Shown piece after piece: positions 42,876 to 52,806 of a stretch of 64,000 nucleotides of DNA; within the stretch, counting starts at the first letter, position 1; each line of letters starts with the position of its first letter. The DNA lies in the NCBI GenBank assembly GCA_977017575.1, contig CDRNVI010000158.1:62001-126000 (forward strand), read 5' to 3'. This DNA comes from Paramoeba atlantica. Lineage: Eukaryota; Discosea. Under the pieces are notes generated by a model, which did not search any database, was not told where the DNA came from, and saw only the letters and a program-made list of their open reading frames with translations. Made by a program: the position numbers and the translations under genes.

Positions 42876-44405
42876 TCAATCATGAATCACTGTCGTAAAA
42901 TCTGTCAACGCAGCAGATCCTGGGACATATTCTGGGTGGGTTTTGTAATCTTGTGGGCTTCGAACAATCAATTTTCTTTTTTTGTTTTCAGCTGGTCTCT
43001 GTTGTAGTTGTTGTTGTTCGCTCTCCTTTTGTCGACGCTCTTCTTTTCTTTGATTAAAATCTCTCAACTTTTCTTCAAGCTTTTCCAAACTCTCAGCCTT
43101 CTTACTCTCAGTTCCGTCCTCAATTCTTTGAATTTTTCCATCTCGAAGCCAAATAATTCTGTCTGCGAAAAATTTGATTGAAACGTCATGGGTTACCATT
43201 ACGAGAGTAATTCTTTTCTTTTGGTTCAAAGAGACCAAGAGTTTCATAATGAGTGCTGAATTCACGGTATCTAAATCTCCTGTTGGTTCATCAAGTAGAA
43301 GGATATCAGGCTCGTTTGCCAATGCTCTCGCAATCGCAACACGCTGTGAGAAGTTTAATTATTTTAATTCTTTTTTCAAAAGAAAGAGGAAATAATTGGA
43401 CACAAGAAAAAAAATAAAAAAGGGACATTGTAAAAACCTGTTGTTCTCCACCAGAAAGTTGTGAGGGTACATGATCTAATCGATGAGAAAGGCCAACCGT
43501 TTCTAATAATGTTGTGGCTCGTTCTCTTCTTTCGGACGAACTCAAGTCAGCTGAAAGAACCATAGGGAGCTAAAGTAGTTTGAGTTAAAAAAATCAATGA
43601 AACACAATCATCCAAACTTAAAAATAGAAAAAGAAAAAGGATAAAAAGAATGGAGTGTATTGTACCTCAACATTTTCCAGAGCAGTCAAAGCAGGGAGAA
43701 GATTGAACGTTTGGAAAACAAATCCAATGTGACGAAGTCTTAAATCAGCTAAGATTCGATCTGTTGTTTTACTCGCCACATGAACACCACAAATATCAAG
43801 GGAACCTTTCGTTGGTTTATCAATTGTTCCAAGAATATTGAGCAAACTGAAAAAAGAAGAACCGAGAGGAGAGAAAAAGGGAAAAAGAATGAAGAGACGA
43901 GAGTTAGAAAAAGGATAAGGAAAACAAGAGAAACATTATAGCAATCAAATACAACAACAACCTCTGCTCCTCCTCCCCCAAAAAAACGAGGTAAAGAAAA
44001 GAAAGAGAAGAAGGAAGAGAAACAAAACCTGGTTTTTCCTCCACCAGAAGTACCAAAAATGCAAACAAATTCTCCTCGTTTGACACTCATGGAAACTCCT
44101 CGAAGTGCAGCAATCCCTTCAATCCCAAGTAAATAAGTTTTGTGGACATTCTCAACTTTGACAATGATATCTTCATGATCTTCGTGATGGGCAGAGAGCC
44201 CTTTCCCCCCAAAATACTCATCTTCATCAACCATTGTGCTTCCTCCTCTTTCTAGATTTTTATTCTTTTGCTCATCCTTTTCTGGGAGGAGAAGAGACTC
44301 AGAATCTCCCTCTCCGGGGTCGTCATCCTCGCTCAGACTGAGACTGGGAGCAGAAGGGATGATGTCCATCATCTCAACTTCCACATCACCTGAATCTGAA
44401 TCCAT
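42876..44405 (-). CDS. ABC ATPase without membrane domain (LolD/MacB-like, ABCH type)
   Basis: Four exons from ATG 44405 to 42876, about 390 residues. An acidic N-terminus ([20 protein letters not shown]) is followed by one nucleotide-binding domain: [20 protein letters not shown], Walker [14 protein letters not shown]-loop [19 protein letters not shown], signature [15 protein letters not shown], Walker [13 protein letters not shown] and switch MVTHD. The sequence is closest in pattern to the bacterial LolD/MacB ATPases (TYLLG.......LRGVSM..G....I.G.SG.GKT, GDLD). In Dictyostelium, similar single-NBD soluble proteins are grouped as ABCH. The C-terminal 90 residues are a Glu/Lys/Gln coiled coil. 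No transmembrane partner lies nearby; the transported substrate is unknown. Confidence 0.88.
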
Positions 44406-44816
44406 TGTTCTTTTTTGGGGGGAGAGTAGAGGAGGTGGGGGGTGGTGAGGGATCACACACGATTGAATGAGATGAAAGAAGAATAGAGAGAGAGGGGGGG
44501 GGTCGGGCGTACTTTTGTCGAAACGGAGAGAGAGGAGAGAAAGAGAGAAATGAGAGGAGATTTCAAATCTTTTTCAACACTGAAAAAGCCCCAAAAAGCA
44601 AAACGTCGACGACCAAAAAATCAAGAGTCTTTTAAAAAAAAACCCAAAAAACTCAATAACGATTTTCAAACCAAAACAAAAACACCCCAAAAAACCAAAA
44701 AATCCCACTACTTTCTTTTTCTCGTCTTTTCTCTCTCTTTCTCTTGTTCGTTCTCTTCTCTCTCTTCCTTTTGTCTCTCTCTCTCTCCTTTTATTTTCTC
44801 TCAAAAAAGAAAACAA
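44406..44816. promoter_or_regulatory. divergent promoter, ABC ATPase / V-ATPase subunit C
   Basis: A 411-bp head-to-head spacer. It has G-rich DNA (GAGAGGGGGGGGGT near 44490), an ACGTCGACGACC stretch near 44602 and a long pyrimidine tract up to the V-ATPase start. Confidence 0.4.
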
Positions 44817-46962
44817 ATGGATGCTCTCCCAACCTTTTGGGCAATCTCAGTGCCAGAGAAATCAGGACAATTCGAACATCTCGATCGTTCCATCAGACCG
44901 ATTGCTCCTGCTTATCAGTTGAGAATCCCTTCTCTTCGTACTGGTACTCTTGATGATTTGATGTCTCTTTCTGATGAATTGGAGAAGGTTTTCTTTTCTT
45001 TTCTTTTCTTTTTGTTTTTTTGTTGAGAATCCCCTTCTTCTGATGAGTTGGAAAAGGTTTTTTTCTTTTCTTTTTGTTTTGTTTTGTTTTCTTTTGTTTG
45101 TTTTTGTTGAGAATCCCTTCTCTTCGTACTGGTACTCTTGATGATTTGATGTCTCTTTCTGATGAATTGGAGAAGGTTTTGTTTTTTGTTTTGTTTTTTG
45201 TTTTGTTTCTTTTGTTTCTTGTTTTTTGTTTTTTTTGAATGGTTTGGTGATTGAAAAAAGAAAAGATGTTTTTTTTGCAAAAATGAAAATTGTCAAAAAA
45301 AAAAAAAACAACAACAAATTTGTTGAGAATACAAAAAACAGACGGAGATAAATGTAGAGAAAACATGTAAAAGGATTGGAGCAGCTCTCTTTAGTTTTGT
45401 TTCAGAAACGCAAAAGAATATCTCTTTTCGGCAAGCATTGATGGTTGGGAACTCAACAGCTGAAGATTTTGTGACACAATTTCGTTGGGATGAAGTCAAA
45501 TACCCTTTCATGAAACAAAGTTGTAAAGAAATTGCATCAACCATCACAAAGGTATTCTACCTTTCTTCTTTCTTCTTTCTTCTTTCTTCTTTCTTCTTCT
45601 TCCTCTTTTTAAAACAAGCTTTATTTGTTGTTTTTGTTTCAAAATGTTCTTTTGTTTTTTTTTTTGATTTCTTTTTTCTAGGATTCTGGGGAATTTGAAG
45701 AAACATTCAGGAAACAAATGTCTGAATACCTTGAGGTTTGATTTCCTTTTTTTGTGGTGATGGTTTTGATCACAAGAAAGAAACATAAGATACAACAAAG
45801 AGTGGTCATTCAGAAGAATTGTCATTGTTTTCGAAATGTTGATGTGATGTTGTTAAATGATGTTTAAAAAATTGGAATCTCTTTTCCTCTTTTAATTGAG
45901 AATATGATAATCAGGTTGAGCATGAAATCAATGCCCTTGAGAAGAGAGAATCAGGGAATTTGATGTTGAAAGATCTTTCTGGAGTTGTGAAACCCCAACA
46001 TTTAATTCAATCGGAATACTTTGTTACTCTTCTTGTTGTGTTTCCAAAACATAGCGAGAAAGAGTGGTTTGATAATTACGAGTTTTTGATGCCAATTCCA
46101 GATCCACCACAACCCCCACCAATTGTTCCTCGTTCTTCTACTGTTATTGCCACAGATAATGAGTTTTGTATGGCGACTGTTGGTTTGTTTTTTGTTTTTG
46201 TTTTTTAATTTTTATTCGCATTGAAAAGACATGGAAACTATGTTTTTTTTTATTTATTATTTTTTAAAATAACCATTCTTTCTCTCTCTCTCTCTTTCCC
46301 TCTCTCCAGTTGTTCTTCGTTTAATTGAATCAGAGTTTAAACAAGCCGCTCGACAAAGGCGATTCATTGTTCGTGAATATAGGTAGATGTTGTTTTTTTT
46401 CATATCCAAAAAAGTTTATTCGATTAAAACAATTTTTTTTTTCAAAGTCCAAGCAGTGATGTGGACCCTGTTGATCATATCAAAAATTTGAAACGAAAGA
46501 AAGAAGAAGTTCGAAGTGATCTCATTGTTTGGTCAAGGGTATGTTCTTCATCTTATTTCTCTTCTCTCTTCTCTTCTCTCTCTCTCTTCTCTTCTCTCCC
46601 TTCCTGTTCTTTTATTAATATTAACTGATCTCTCTCTCTCTCTCTCTCTCTCCTCCCTTCTTCTTCTTTTTCAGACAACTTACAGAGATATCTTTTCCGG
46701 GTGGATTCATTTGAAAGTAATTCGATTGTTTGTTGAATCTGTTCTCCGATTTGGTTTACCTGCAAACTTTTGTAACGCGCTTCTGAAAGTTCAACCAAAG
46801 AAATCGAAACCCCTCCGTGCTGAACTTGGGAAGTTGTACAAACACTTAGGATCCAATATGATGAAGGATGATGATCTTGATGAAGCCGAATTGGTGACTG
46901 TTGGGATATCGAAGAAGATTTATCCTTACGTCTATCTCTCTTTGGATTTGAGTGTGGATTAA
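44817..46962 (+). CDS. ATP6V1C: V-type proton ATPase subunit C
   Basis: Exons 44817-44987, 45342-45551, 45682-45735, 45915-46182, 46310-46382, 46448-46538 and 46675-46962; 384 residues, the same as the human protein. Family marks: the start MDALPTFWAISVPEK, LRTGTLDDLMSLSDELEK, SFRQALMVGNSTAEDFVTQF, FRWDEVKYPF, VVFPKHSEKEWFDNYE, CMATVVVLRLIESEFKQAAR, FIVREY, and the end VIRLFVESVLRFGLPANFCN. Subunit C is the V1 stalk part that joins V1 to V0 and controls their reversible assembly on acidic organelles. Intron 1 holds two extra copies of exon-1 sequence. Confidence 0.95.
44918..45178 (+). repeat. duplicated exon-1 segment of V-ATPase subunit C
   Basis: The last 70 nt of exon 1 (from GTTGAGAATCCCTTCTCTTC) with the splice donor recur almost exactly at 45106-45178, and in shortened form at 45022-45059. 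All three are separated by TTTTCTTTTG-type sequence. The extra copies would shift the frame if used as exons. Confidence 0.93.
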
Positions 46963-47349
46963 TTTTTGTGTTGTTTCAAAAAAAAAAATGATAAGAAAAG
47001 AGAAAAGTATAAGTGTCGAAAGAAGAAGAAGTGAATATGGTCATCCAAAATAGAATTCTTTCTTTTTTGGTCAATTCATTCACCAATAAATGTTCCAATC
47101 AAAAAAAAAACCTTTTCTCCTCAAAACCAACCCCTTTCCTTTTTTAGTCTTGTCTTGTTCTTTCAACATCACTTTCACTGCCATCCCTCTTTTGAGAACT
47201 TCGCAAAAAGAAGTTCTGGATTCAACCATCACAAGGAAAATCCATTCTTGAATTTTCCGAGTAACATCCAAATTCTCTACTACTCAATTCGACAAAGCAT
47301 CTTCCATTTCATCTTTCATCTTCAGTTAAATTTTGTTGCAATTGATCCA
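46963..47349. other. spacer upstream of the H-type lectin gene
   Basis: 3' flank of V-ATPase C and the leader of the lectin gene. The open frame upstream of the lectin ATG is low-complexity and looks untranslated. Confidence 0.35.
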
Positions 47350-47777
47350 ATGGCGACCGGAGGTAATGGACATATCGAGACTGGAACAGTTCCTTTTCGG
47401 TTCTGGGAAACAGGGAAGCCAATGGAAAGAGGAGAACCAAGAGGAGAACGTTCTGAAGTGAAGTTTGTCAAGTTTAATGAAGGTGATTTTTTTCAACTTA
47501 CTTTGGAGAAAAACAAACGAATCAGGAAAATTTTCAATAACTTTTTTTTTCTCTTGTCATAGGGTACAAGACCCCTCCAAAAGTGCTTCTTTCTCTTTCT
47601 GGCCTTGATTCAGATAGTGGGACCAATCTCCGAGTTGAAGTGGTGGCTGAGGATATCACACGAGACGGGTTCGTTGCTCGAGTCAAGACTTGGTGGGATA
47701 CCAAATTGTATGGAGTGACAATTTCATGGCTTGCGATTAAAGATGAAATTGTTGAAACTAAAGATTTACAAAAATAA
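47350..47777 (+). CDS. H-type lectin domain protein
   Basis: Two exons (47350-47482, 47563-47777) give about 115 residues from MATGGNGHIETGTVPFRF. The sequence follows the H-type lectin pattern seen in snail agglutinin and the discoidin C-terminal domain: a G(H)-x-E-T-G start, VKFVKFNEGYKTPPKVLLSL, SGLDSDSGTNLRVEVVAEDI, GFVARVKTWWDTKLYGVTIS and WLA at the end. The TPPKV and WLA blocks form the six-stranded core; the family binds GalNAc/Gal. The chosen start leaves no signal peptide, so it would be cytosolic or released by a non-classical route, as Dictyostelium discoidin is. The in-frame upstream stretch does not form a convincing signal peptide. Confidence 0.83.
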
Positions 47778-47998
47778 ATAATGAAAGAATCATTTTCCTT
47801 ATCCATTCTTGGAGAACAATGAAGCAGAAATATGCAGAAATACTCGTTCATTGGGTAAAATTTGGTTCAAACAAAAAAAAGAATATTTGAGGAAAAATAT
47901 TTACAAGCTCCAGGGCTTTCTTTTTTTATTATTCATTTCACATGAACAGACATTAAAAATCATCAACCACACCACACCCTGAAAAAAAACAAACAGAT

Positions 47999-49342
47999 TT
48001 ACTCGCCCATGAGCTGCTCCATGGCTTGGTCAAGATCATCATTCACAAGATCCAGAACACTGTTCAGAACATCAACATCAAATCCCATTGGGGTCAAAAC
48101 TTCCAAAGCTCGAGCTCGTTGTTCAGAGACAGGTTTCTCATTTTTCTTGGCCTCCTCTTCCGCAGCAGCTGCTCTCTCGGCTTCTTCTTGGGCTTTTTTG
48201 GCCTCTTCTTCAGCTTTCTGGGCCTCTTTTTCAGCTTTTCGTGCTGCTTCTTCTAACAATCTGGCACGTTCTTCCAATTCCTTGGCCTCCTCCTCAAGTC
48301 TTCGAGCTTCTTCCAAGGCTTTAAGAGCTTCTTCTTCAGCTTTTCGAGCAGCTTCGACCAATTTCTGAGCTTCTTGTTCCTTTTGAATTAAGAAGAATTG
48401 TTCAAAATCTTCATCAAGATCCTCGATAGTAACAGTCGATTGAGCTTTTTTGGGAGAATCAGAAGGAGGGAGAGTCTGGTTCGACTTGTTCTTCAACCAT
48501 TCATCAAATTGAGGAGAGTTTCGAAGATTCTTGAAATCAGTATCACTCAAAATAGCTCCAAAATCAGGTTCACCAAAGGAAACATAACGGTCCAAAGAAG
48601 CAAAAGCTTCATCCAAAGATCCAACACGAGAGAGAGCGCACGCCAAATTATAAGCAACAATTCGATCTCCTGGAGAAATTTTAGCACAATCTTGAAGGAG
48701 AGAAACAGATTCAGCTTCGCTAAGCTTATCATCGTGATCCAAAAGATCAAGTGCGTATTGGTGAATGGTAGTCGAGAAGAGAGCAAGATCGATATCCAAC
48801 AATAAATCTCCACTTCCTTGAGGGCAAGGAACAAATTTGACTGCTCCAGTGAGCCAAGGAGGAAGGTTTCCACCAGAGGAAGTGATCAAACGCTCGACAA
48901 TTTGGGGAACTGTTTCTTGAATGTGAGCTTGCTCGTCTGGGGTTGCTGAAACTTCTTTCCCATCAGATTCATAAAAGTACTCAGTAGACACAGTAAATTT
49001 GATGACTTCATCTCCTTCAGAAGACTCGATTTTGATCTCCCCAGACTCAACAACATTCTCTTTCTTAACTGATTCAGAGAACTGAACAAAAAGTTTAAAA
49101 GGCCAAGCCTTCACAGACGAAAGAGCTTCATCCCACTCCAACTGGGATCCTAAAGTGATATAATCCCCATCTTCATCGCACCATTGAACAACAAAACTCA
49201 AATCAGGTGATTGGGGAAAAAGAGAGCGAAGTAATCCCAAGAAATTATCCCATGTTGGAGAAGAGGATGTTCGGATCCTTCGAATGAAATCAACATCAGA
49301 AGGATCGGGAGATTTCAAAAAATACAGTTTAAACGACGACAT
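47999..49342 (-). CDS. PB1 - TPR-like - coiled coil - UBA protein (autophagy-receptor-like layout)
   Basis: Single exon, 447 residues from ATG 49342. Residues 1-90 look like a PB1 domain: SFKLYFLKSPDPSDVDFIRR gives the basic strand and VVQWCDEDGDYITLGSQLEW the acidic OPCA motif. A less clear middle part follows (to about 210), then a TPR-like segment (VAYNLACALSRVGSLDEAFA). A Lys/Glu/Ala coiled coil (about 310-400) and a final UBA (ALEVLTPMGFDVDVLNSVLD, with MGF loop) end the protein. PB1 at one end and UBA at the other is the layout of SQSTM1/p62 and NBR1. An acidic DLDEDFEQFFLIQ at about residue 300 matches an LC3-interacting (LIR) core F-x-x-I after acids. No ZZ finger is seen. The receptor role is inference. 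Confidence 0.72.
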   Translation of the reverse strand: MSSFKLYFLKSPDPSDVDFIRRIRTSSSPTWDNFLGLLRSLFPQSPDLSFVVQWCDEDGDYITLGSQLEWDEALSSVKAWPFKLFVQFSESVKKENVVESGEIKIESSEGDEVIKFTVSTEYFYESDGKEVSATPDEQAHIQETVPQIVERLITSSGGNLPPWLTGAVKFVPCPQGSGDLLLDIDLALFSTTIHQYALDLLDHDDKLSEAESVSLLQDCAKISPGDRIVAYNLACALSRVGSLDEAFASLDRYVSFGEPDFGAILSDTDFKNLRNSPQFDEWLKNKSNQTLPPSDSPKKAQSTVTIEDLDEDFEQFFLIQKEQEAQKLVEAARKAEEEALKALEEARRLEEEAKELEERARLLEEAARKAEKEAQKAEEEAKKAQEEAERAAAAEEEAKKNEKPVSEQRARALEVLTPMGFDVDVLNSVLDLVNDDLDQAMEQLMGE

Positions 49343-49737
49343 TTTTGTGAGATTTTCAAAAAAGAAAAAACAAAAACAAAAATCAAAAACCAAAACAAAA
49401 GAAAACAAAAAGAGAGAGAGAAAGCAAGAGAGAGAAAGGGTTGCGAAAAGAGAGAAAGAAAAAACAAGAGACGGTTTCGGTGAAATAATAAAATGGCTTT
49501 GTCATCACCAATTCGGTGAAGGTCTTCCATTAATTTTTTGAACATTTAAAAAGTTCTTTTTCGATTTTTTAAATACCCAAATTTCGAACCGACTTTTTCG
49601 AACGTCGAAAATATGTTTCTGGACATTTTCCTGATTTCTGAAAACTCGACGAAACGAAAAAACAACGCCGACTTTTTTTTGTTTTTTTTTCTTTGTGGTC
49701 TTTCCTCAAAAACTTGACCCCCCCCCAAAAAAACACC
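49343..49737. promoter_or_regulatory. divergent promoter, PB1-UBA gene / TPR gene
   Basis: A 395-bp head-to-head spacer with several TTCGAA/TCGAAA/CGTCGAAAA words at 49558-49665 and a C8 tract just before the TPR gene start. Confidence 0.35.
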
Positions 49738-50763
49738 ATGGCTGCTGAAGCAAAGGCTCAAGGAAACAAGTATTACTCCCAAGGAGATTACATCAATGCT
49801 ATTGAGATGTACTCCAAGGCAATTAAACTCAATTCAAGTGACCACACTTATTTCTCCAATCGTTCTGCTGCTCACTTTGCACTTGGAAACTTTGAAGTAA
49901 GCATTGAGGATGCGAGAAAGTGTATTGAGATCTCTCCCAAGTGGGTTAAGGTATCTAGATATTTTTTATTCTTTTTCTTTTTCCTTTTTTCTTCGTATTT
50001 TCTTTTTTCATGTTTTGTTTTCTCTTTCTCAAAAAATTGAACCAATACAACAACACAGGGTTACTATCGCGCTGCCCTCTCCATGAAAGAACTTTTGTTG
50101 TTTGAAGAGGCAAACGAAACTCTTACAAAGGGTTTGAAGGTTGAATCTGGAAATAAAGACTTGAAGAACCTCCAAGTCGAAATCTCCAAAGAATTGAACC
50201 AAATGAAGGCAAAGAGGAGAACAGATTCCAGTGGAAAGGCACTCTCAAATGCTGCTGCGGCAAAAGAAGAAGGAAACGAGCAATTCAAGAAAGGAATGCA
50301 CGAAATTGGTATGCTCAATTTTTGAATTTTTTTCTTTCTGTTTTTTTCTTTTTCTCTTGGTCTTTATTTTTTGTTCTCTCAAGAAAATTTCCTTCTTCTC
50401 TCCAATTAACTCTTTTCTTTTTTTTTTTCTTTGAACCTACTAGCTATTCGATGGTATACAAGAGCTATTATCTTGGCAGAAAAAGATAAGGATCGTGATG
50501 TGATGATCGCTTCTCTCTCCAACCGAGCAAACTGTTACGCTCAACATCACAATTACAAGAAGGTGATTGCTGATGCCACTCGTGTGTTAGAAATGGACCC
50601 AAAACACGTCAAAGCTCTTATTCGAAGAGGACTTGCGTATGAAGCAACAGAGAAGTACAAACTTGGTTTGGCTGATATGAGAGAAGCTCAAGCTGTCTCA
50701 GGTGGAAGCCCTGTTATTTCACAAGCAATCTCAAGACTTACAGCTAATGTGAGATATATGTAA
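49738..50763 (+). CDS. Sti1/Hop-like TPR co-chaperone
   Basis: Exons 49738-49950, 50059-50308 and 50444-50763; 260 residues. A first three-TPR unit (AEAKAQGNKYYSQGDYINAI, DHTYFSNRSAAHFALGNFE, GYYRAALSMKELLLFEEANE) matches Hop TPR1. The carboxylate-clamp pattern K...N..Y......N.......K can be followed. A linker with QMKAKRRTDSSGKALSNAA leads to a second unit (KEEGNEQFKKGMHEIAIRWY, SLSNRANCYAQHHNYKKVI, KALIRRGLAYEATEKYKLGL). There are no DP domains and no third TPR unit, so it is shorter than canonical Sti1. It could bind Hsp70/Hsp90 tails; alternatives are other two-unit TPR proteins such as TTC1, SGT or UNC45-like proteins. Confidence 0.75.
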
Positions 50764-51081
50764 TAAATTATTCAATTTCAACAAATCCACAAAAACACAA
50801 GGAAGTTTTTTTTTGGCAGTCATTCTTTCTTTCTTTTTGTGTTGTTCTTTTTGGAGAGAGAGAGAAGGGAAGGGAAGGGTTGTTTTGTTTCGTTTTGTTC
50901 ACGATTTTCGTTTTTCTCTTTGGACACGTCACCAACTCAAAATAGATAAATAAGGAAAATAAAAAACACCAAATAAAGTCAATCGTGGTTTTTTCTCTTT
51001 TCGCGTTTCGGGTTGTCCCGTCGTTCGTTCGTTTTCTTGTTCGTTCTTCGTTCGTCTTTTTCTCTTTCTTTTTCTTCAAAG
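50764..51081. other. spacer between TPR gene and eEF1B-gamma
   Basis: T-rich, with GTTCGTTCG-type words (51019-51058) just before the eEF1B-gamma start. No gene seen. Confidence 0.35.
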
Positions 51082-52501
51082 ATGAGTATCACTGTTCAAT
51101 CTCGCCAAGGTTGTTCTCTTTTGAACAAAGTTTTGATTGCTGGACTCTACAATGGAGTCGAAATCAAACAGGAAATTGTTGAACGAGGAGAAAAGGGGTA
51201 TGAGTTGGGTCACCCTTTGAAGAAATGCCCTGTTCTCCGTGTTGACTCTCATGTGATCTTTGAGAGCAACGCAATGGCTCGTTTTGTTGCTCGATCAAAT
51301 GGTGATTCTGCTAAGCTTTGTGGAACCAATGACTTTGAAATGGTCAGTAGTAATTGTTCATTTCTTTTTCCACACAAACATCAACTGACTCGAACATTTT
51401 TTTTTTTTTTAGGGTTTGATTGACAGTTGGGTCGACCTTGCTTCCAATGATGTTGATGTCCCCCTCCAATTGTGGTTGGACACTGTCCAAGGAAAGATCC
51501 CAAACAACCCTGATGCGACTAAGAAGGCCATCGCTGATGTTCGTAAAGTTTTGGTGACTCTTGATGCTTACTTAGCCAACAAGACTTTCCTTGTTCGTGA
51601 TCGTTTGAGTCTCGCAGATATTGTTCTTGCCACTTCTCTTCTTCCTGGTTACCGCTCTTTGTTGGATCCTGGATTCAGAAAAGCTTTCAAGAACACAAAC
51701 CGATGGTTTTTGACCTGTGTGAACCAACCCTTCTTTGTGTCTGTGATTGGTAAAGCTGGTCTTTGTGAGAAGAAGGCTGTTGCCCCTGCTCCAGAGAAAA
51801 AGGAACAACCCAAAAAAGAACAACCCAAAGAACAAGCCAAGAAGGCTGAAGAAGCTCCTGCCCCAGCTGCTCCAAAGAAGGCCAAGCCTTTCTCCAATTT
51901 GCCTCCTTCTCCATTCAACATGAACGACTTCAAGGTGTGCTATTCCAATGAAGATACCCGATCTGTTGCTCTTCCTCACTTGTATGAACATTTTGATAAG
52001 GAAGGATGGTCTCTCTATTTCGTTGAATACAAATACCCAGAAGATTTGCAAAAGTTGTTTATGGTTTCCAATTTGTTGGGTGGTTTCTGTCAACGTGTTG
52101 AAGGAATCCGTGACCATGTTTGTGGATCTTTCTTGATCTTTGGAGAAGAGAATGACTATGAAATTCATGGTACTGTTCTTCTTCGTTCTGCTGAGTGGCC
52201 TGCGGATGTGGTAAATATATTTTTCTTCTTTCTTTTCTTTCTTTTCTTTCTTTTTCCTTTTCTTTTTTTTTTTTTTTATTATTACTTTATTTTTTCCTTC
52301 ACAAAAATGTTTTTTTTTCTAATTTTCTTTTCTTTTTTTCCTTAGATGGGTGATATCCCAGATACCGATTCTTACAACTTTAAGAAAATCGATCTTGACA
52401 CCATCACTCCTGAAGACAAAGCTTTCTTTGAGGACTTGTGGGCCTGGGAAGGTGAATTCAAGGGTAAGAAATTCACTGACTCTGGTAAAGTTATGAAGTA
52501 A
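51082..52501 (+). CDS. EEF1G: translation elongation factor eEF1B gamma subunit
   Basis: Exons 51082-51342, 51413-52210 and 52346-52501; 404 residues. Residues 1-215 form the glutathione-transferase-like part (KCPVLRVDSHVIFESNAMAR, DSWVDLASNDVDVPLQLWLD, TFLVRDRLSLADIVLATSL). A Lys/Pro/Ala linker (PEKKEQPKKEQPKEQAKKAE) follows. The conserved EF1G C-terminal domain then reads PPSPFNMNDFKVCYSNED, WSLYFVEYKYPEDLQKLFM, SNLLGGFCQRVEGIRDHVCG and DLWAWEGEFKGKKF. The gamma subunit anchors and stabilises the eEF1B nucleotide-exchange complex for eEF1A. Codon use is cleaner and G/C-richer than in neighbours, as expected for a highly expressed gene. Confidence 0.97.
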
Positions 52502-52806
52502 AAATACCCCTTGAAAAACAACCTGAGTTCTCTTTTTCTCTTCACTGAACTTTTTCAAAGTGCTTTGAGAGAATAAAGAAATTTTAGAACAAAAAAAAAC
52601 AACAAATAATTATCATTCAAAAACAAAGTCAATTTTGAATTTGATAATATTTTTTTTTTATTATTGCAAAAATTGACACGGCAATGTCCTCGCTCACGTT
52701 TTAAATGTGGAAGGAAGAAGGGGGGGGAGTTCATGCAGAAGTGTGGTCTGATTTTTTTTTGGGAAAAAGGTGGGGGATGATTGCATTTTTGGCCTTGCCA
52801 TTAAAT
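52502..52806. other. convergent intergenic region
   Basis: Between the eEF1B-gamma and V-ATPase B 3' ends. It includes a G-rich patch (GAAGGGGGGGGAG near 52718). No gene seen. Confidence 0.4.

Noticed and set aside
44862-45366. Lys/Gln-rich minus-strand frames
   Set aside because: Antisense of the T-rich intron and duplicated exon ends of V-ATPase C.
48009-48368. 119-residue + strand frame rich in Ser/Ala
   Set aside because: Antisense of the coiled coil in the PB1-UBA gene.
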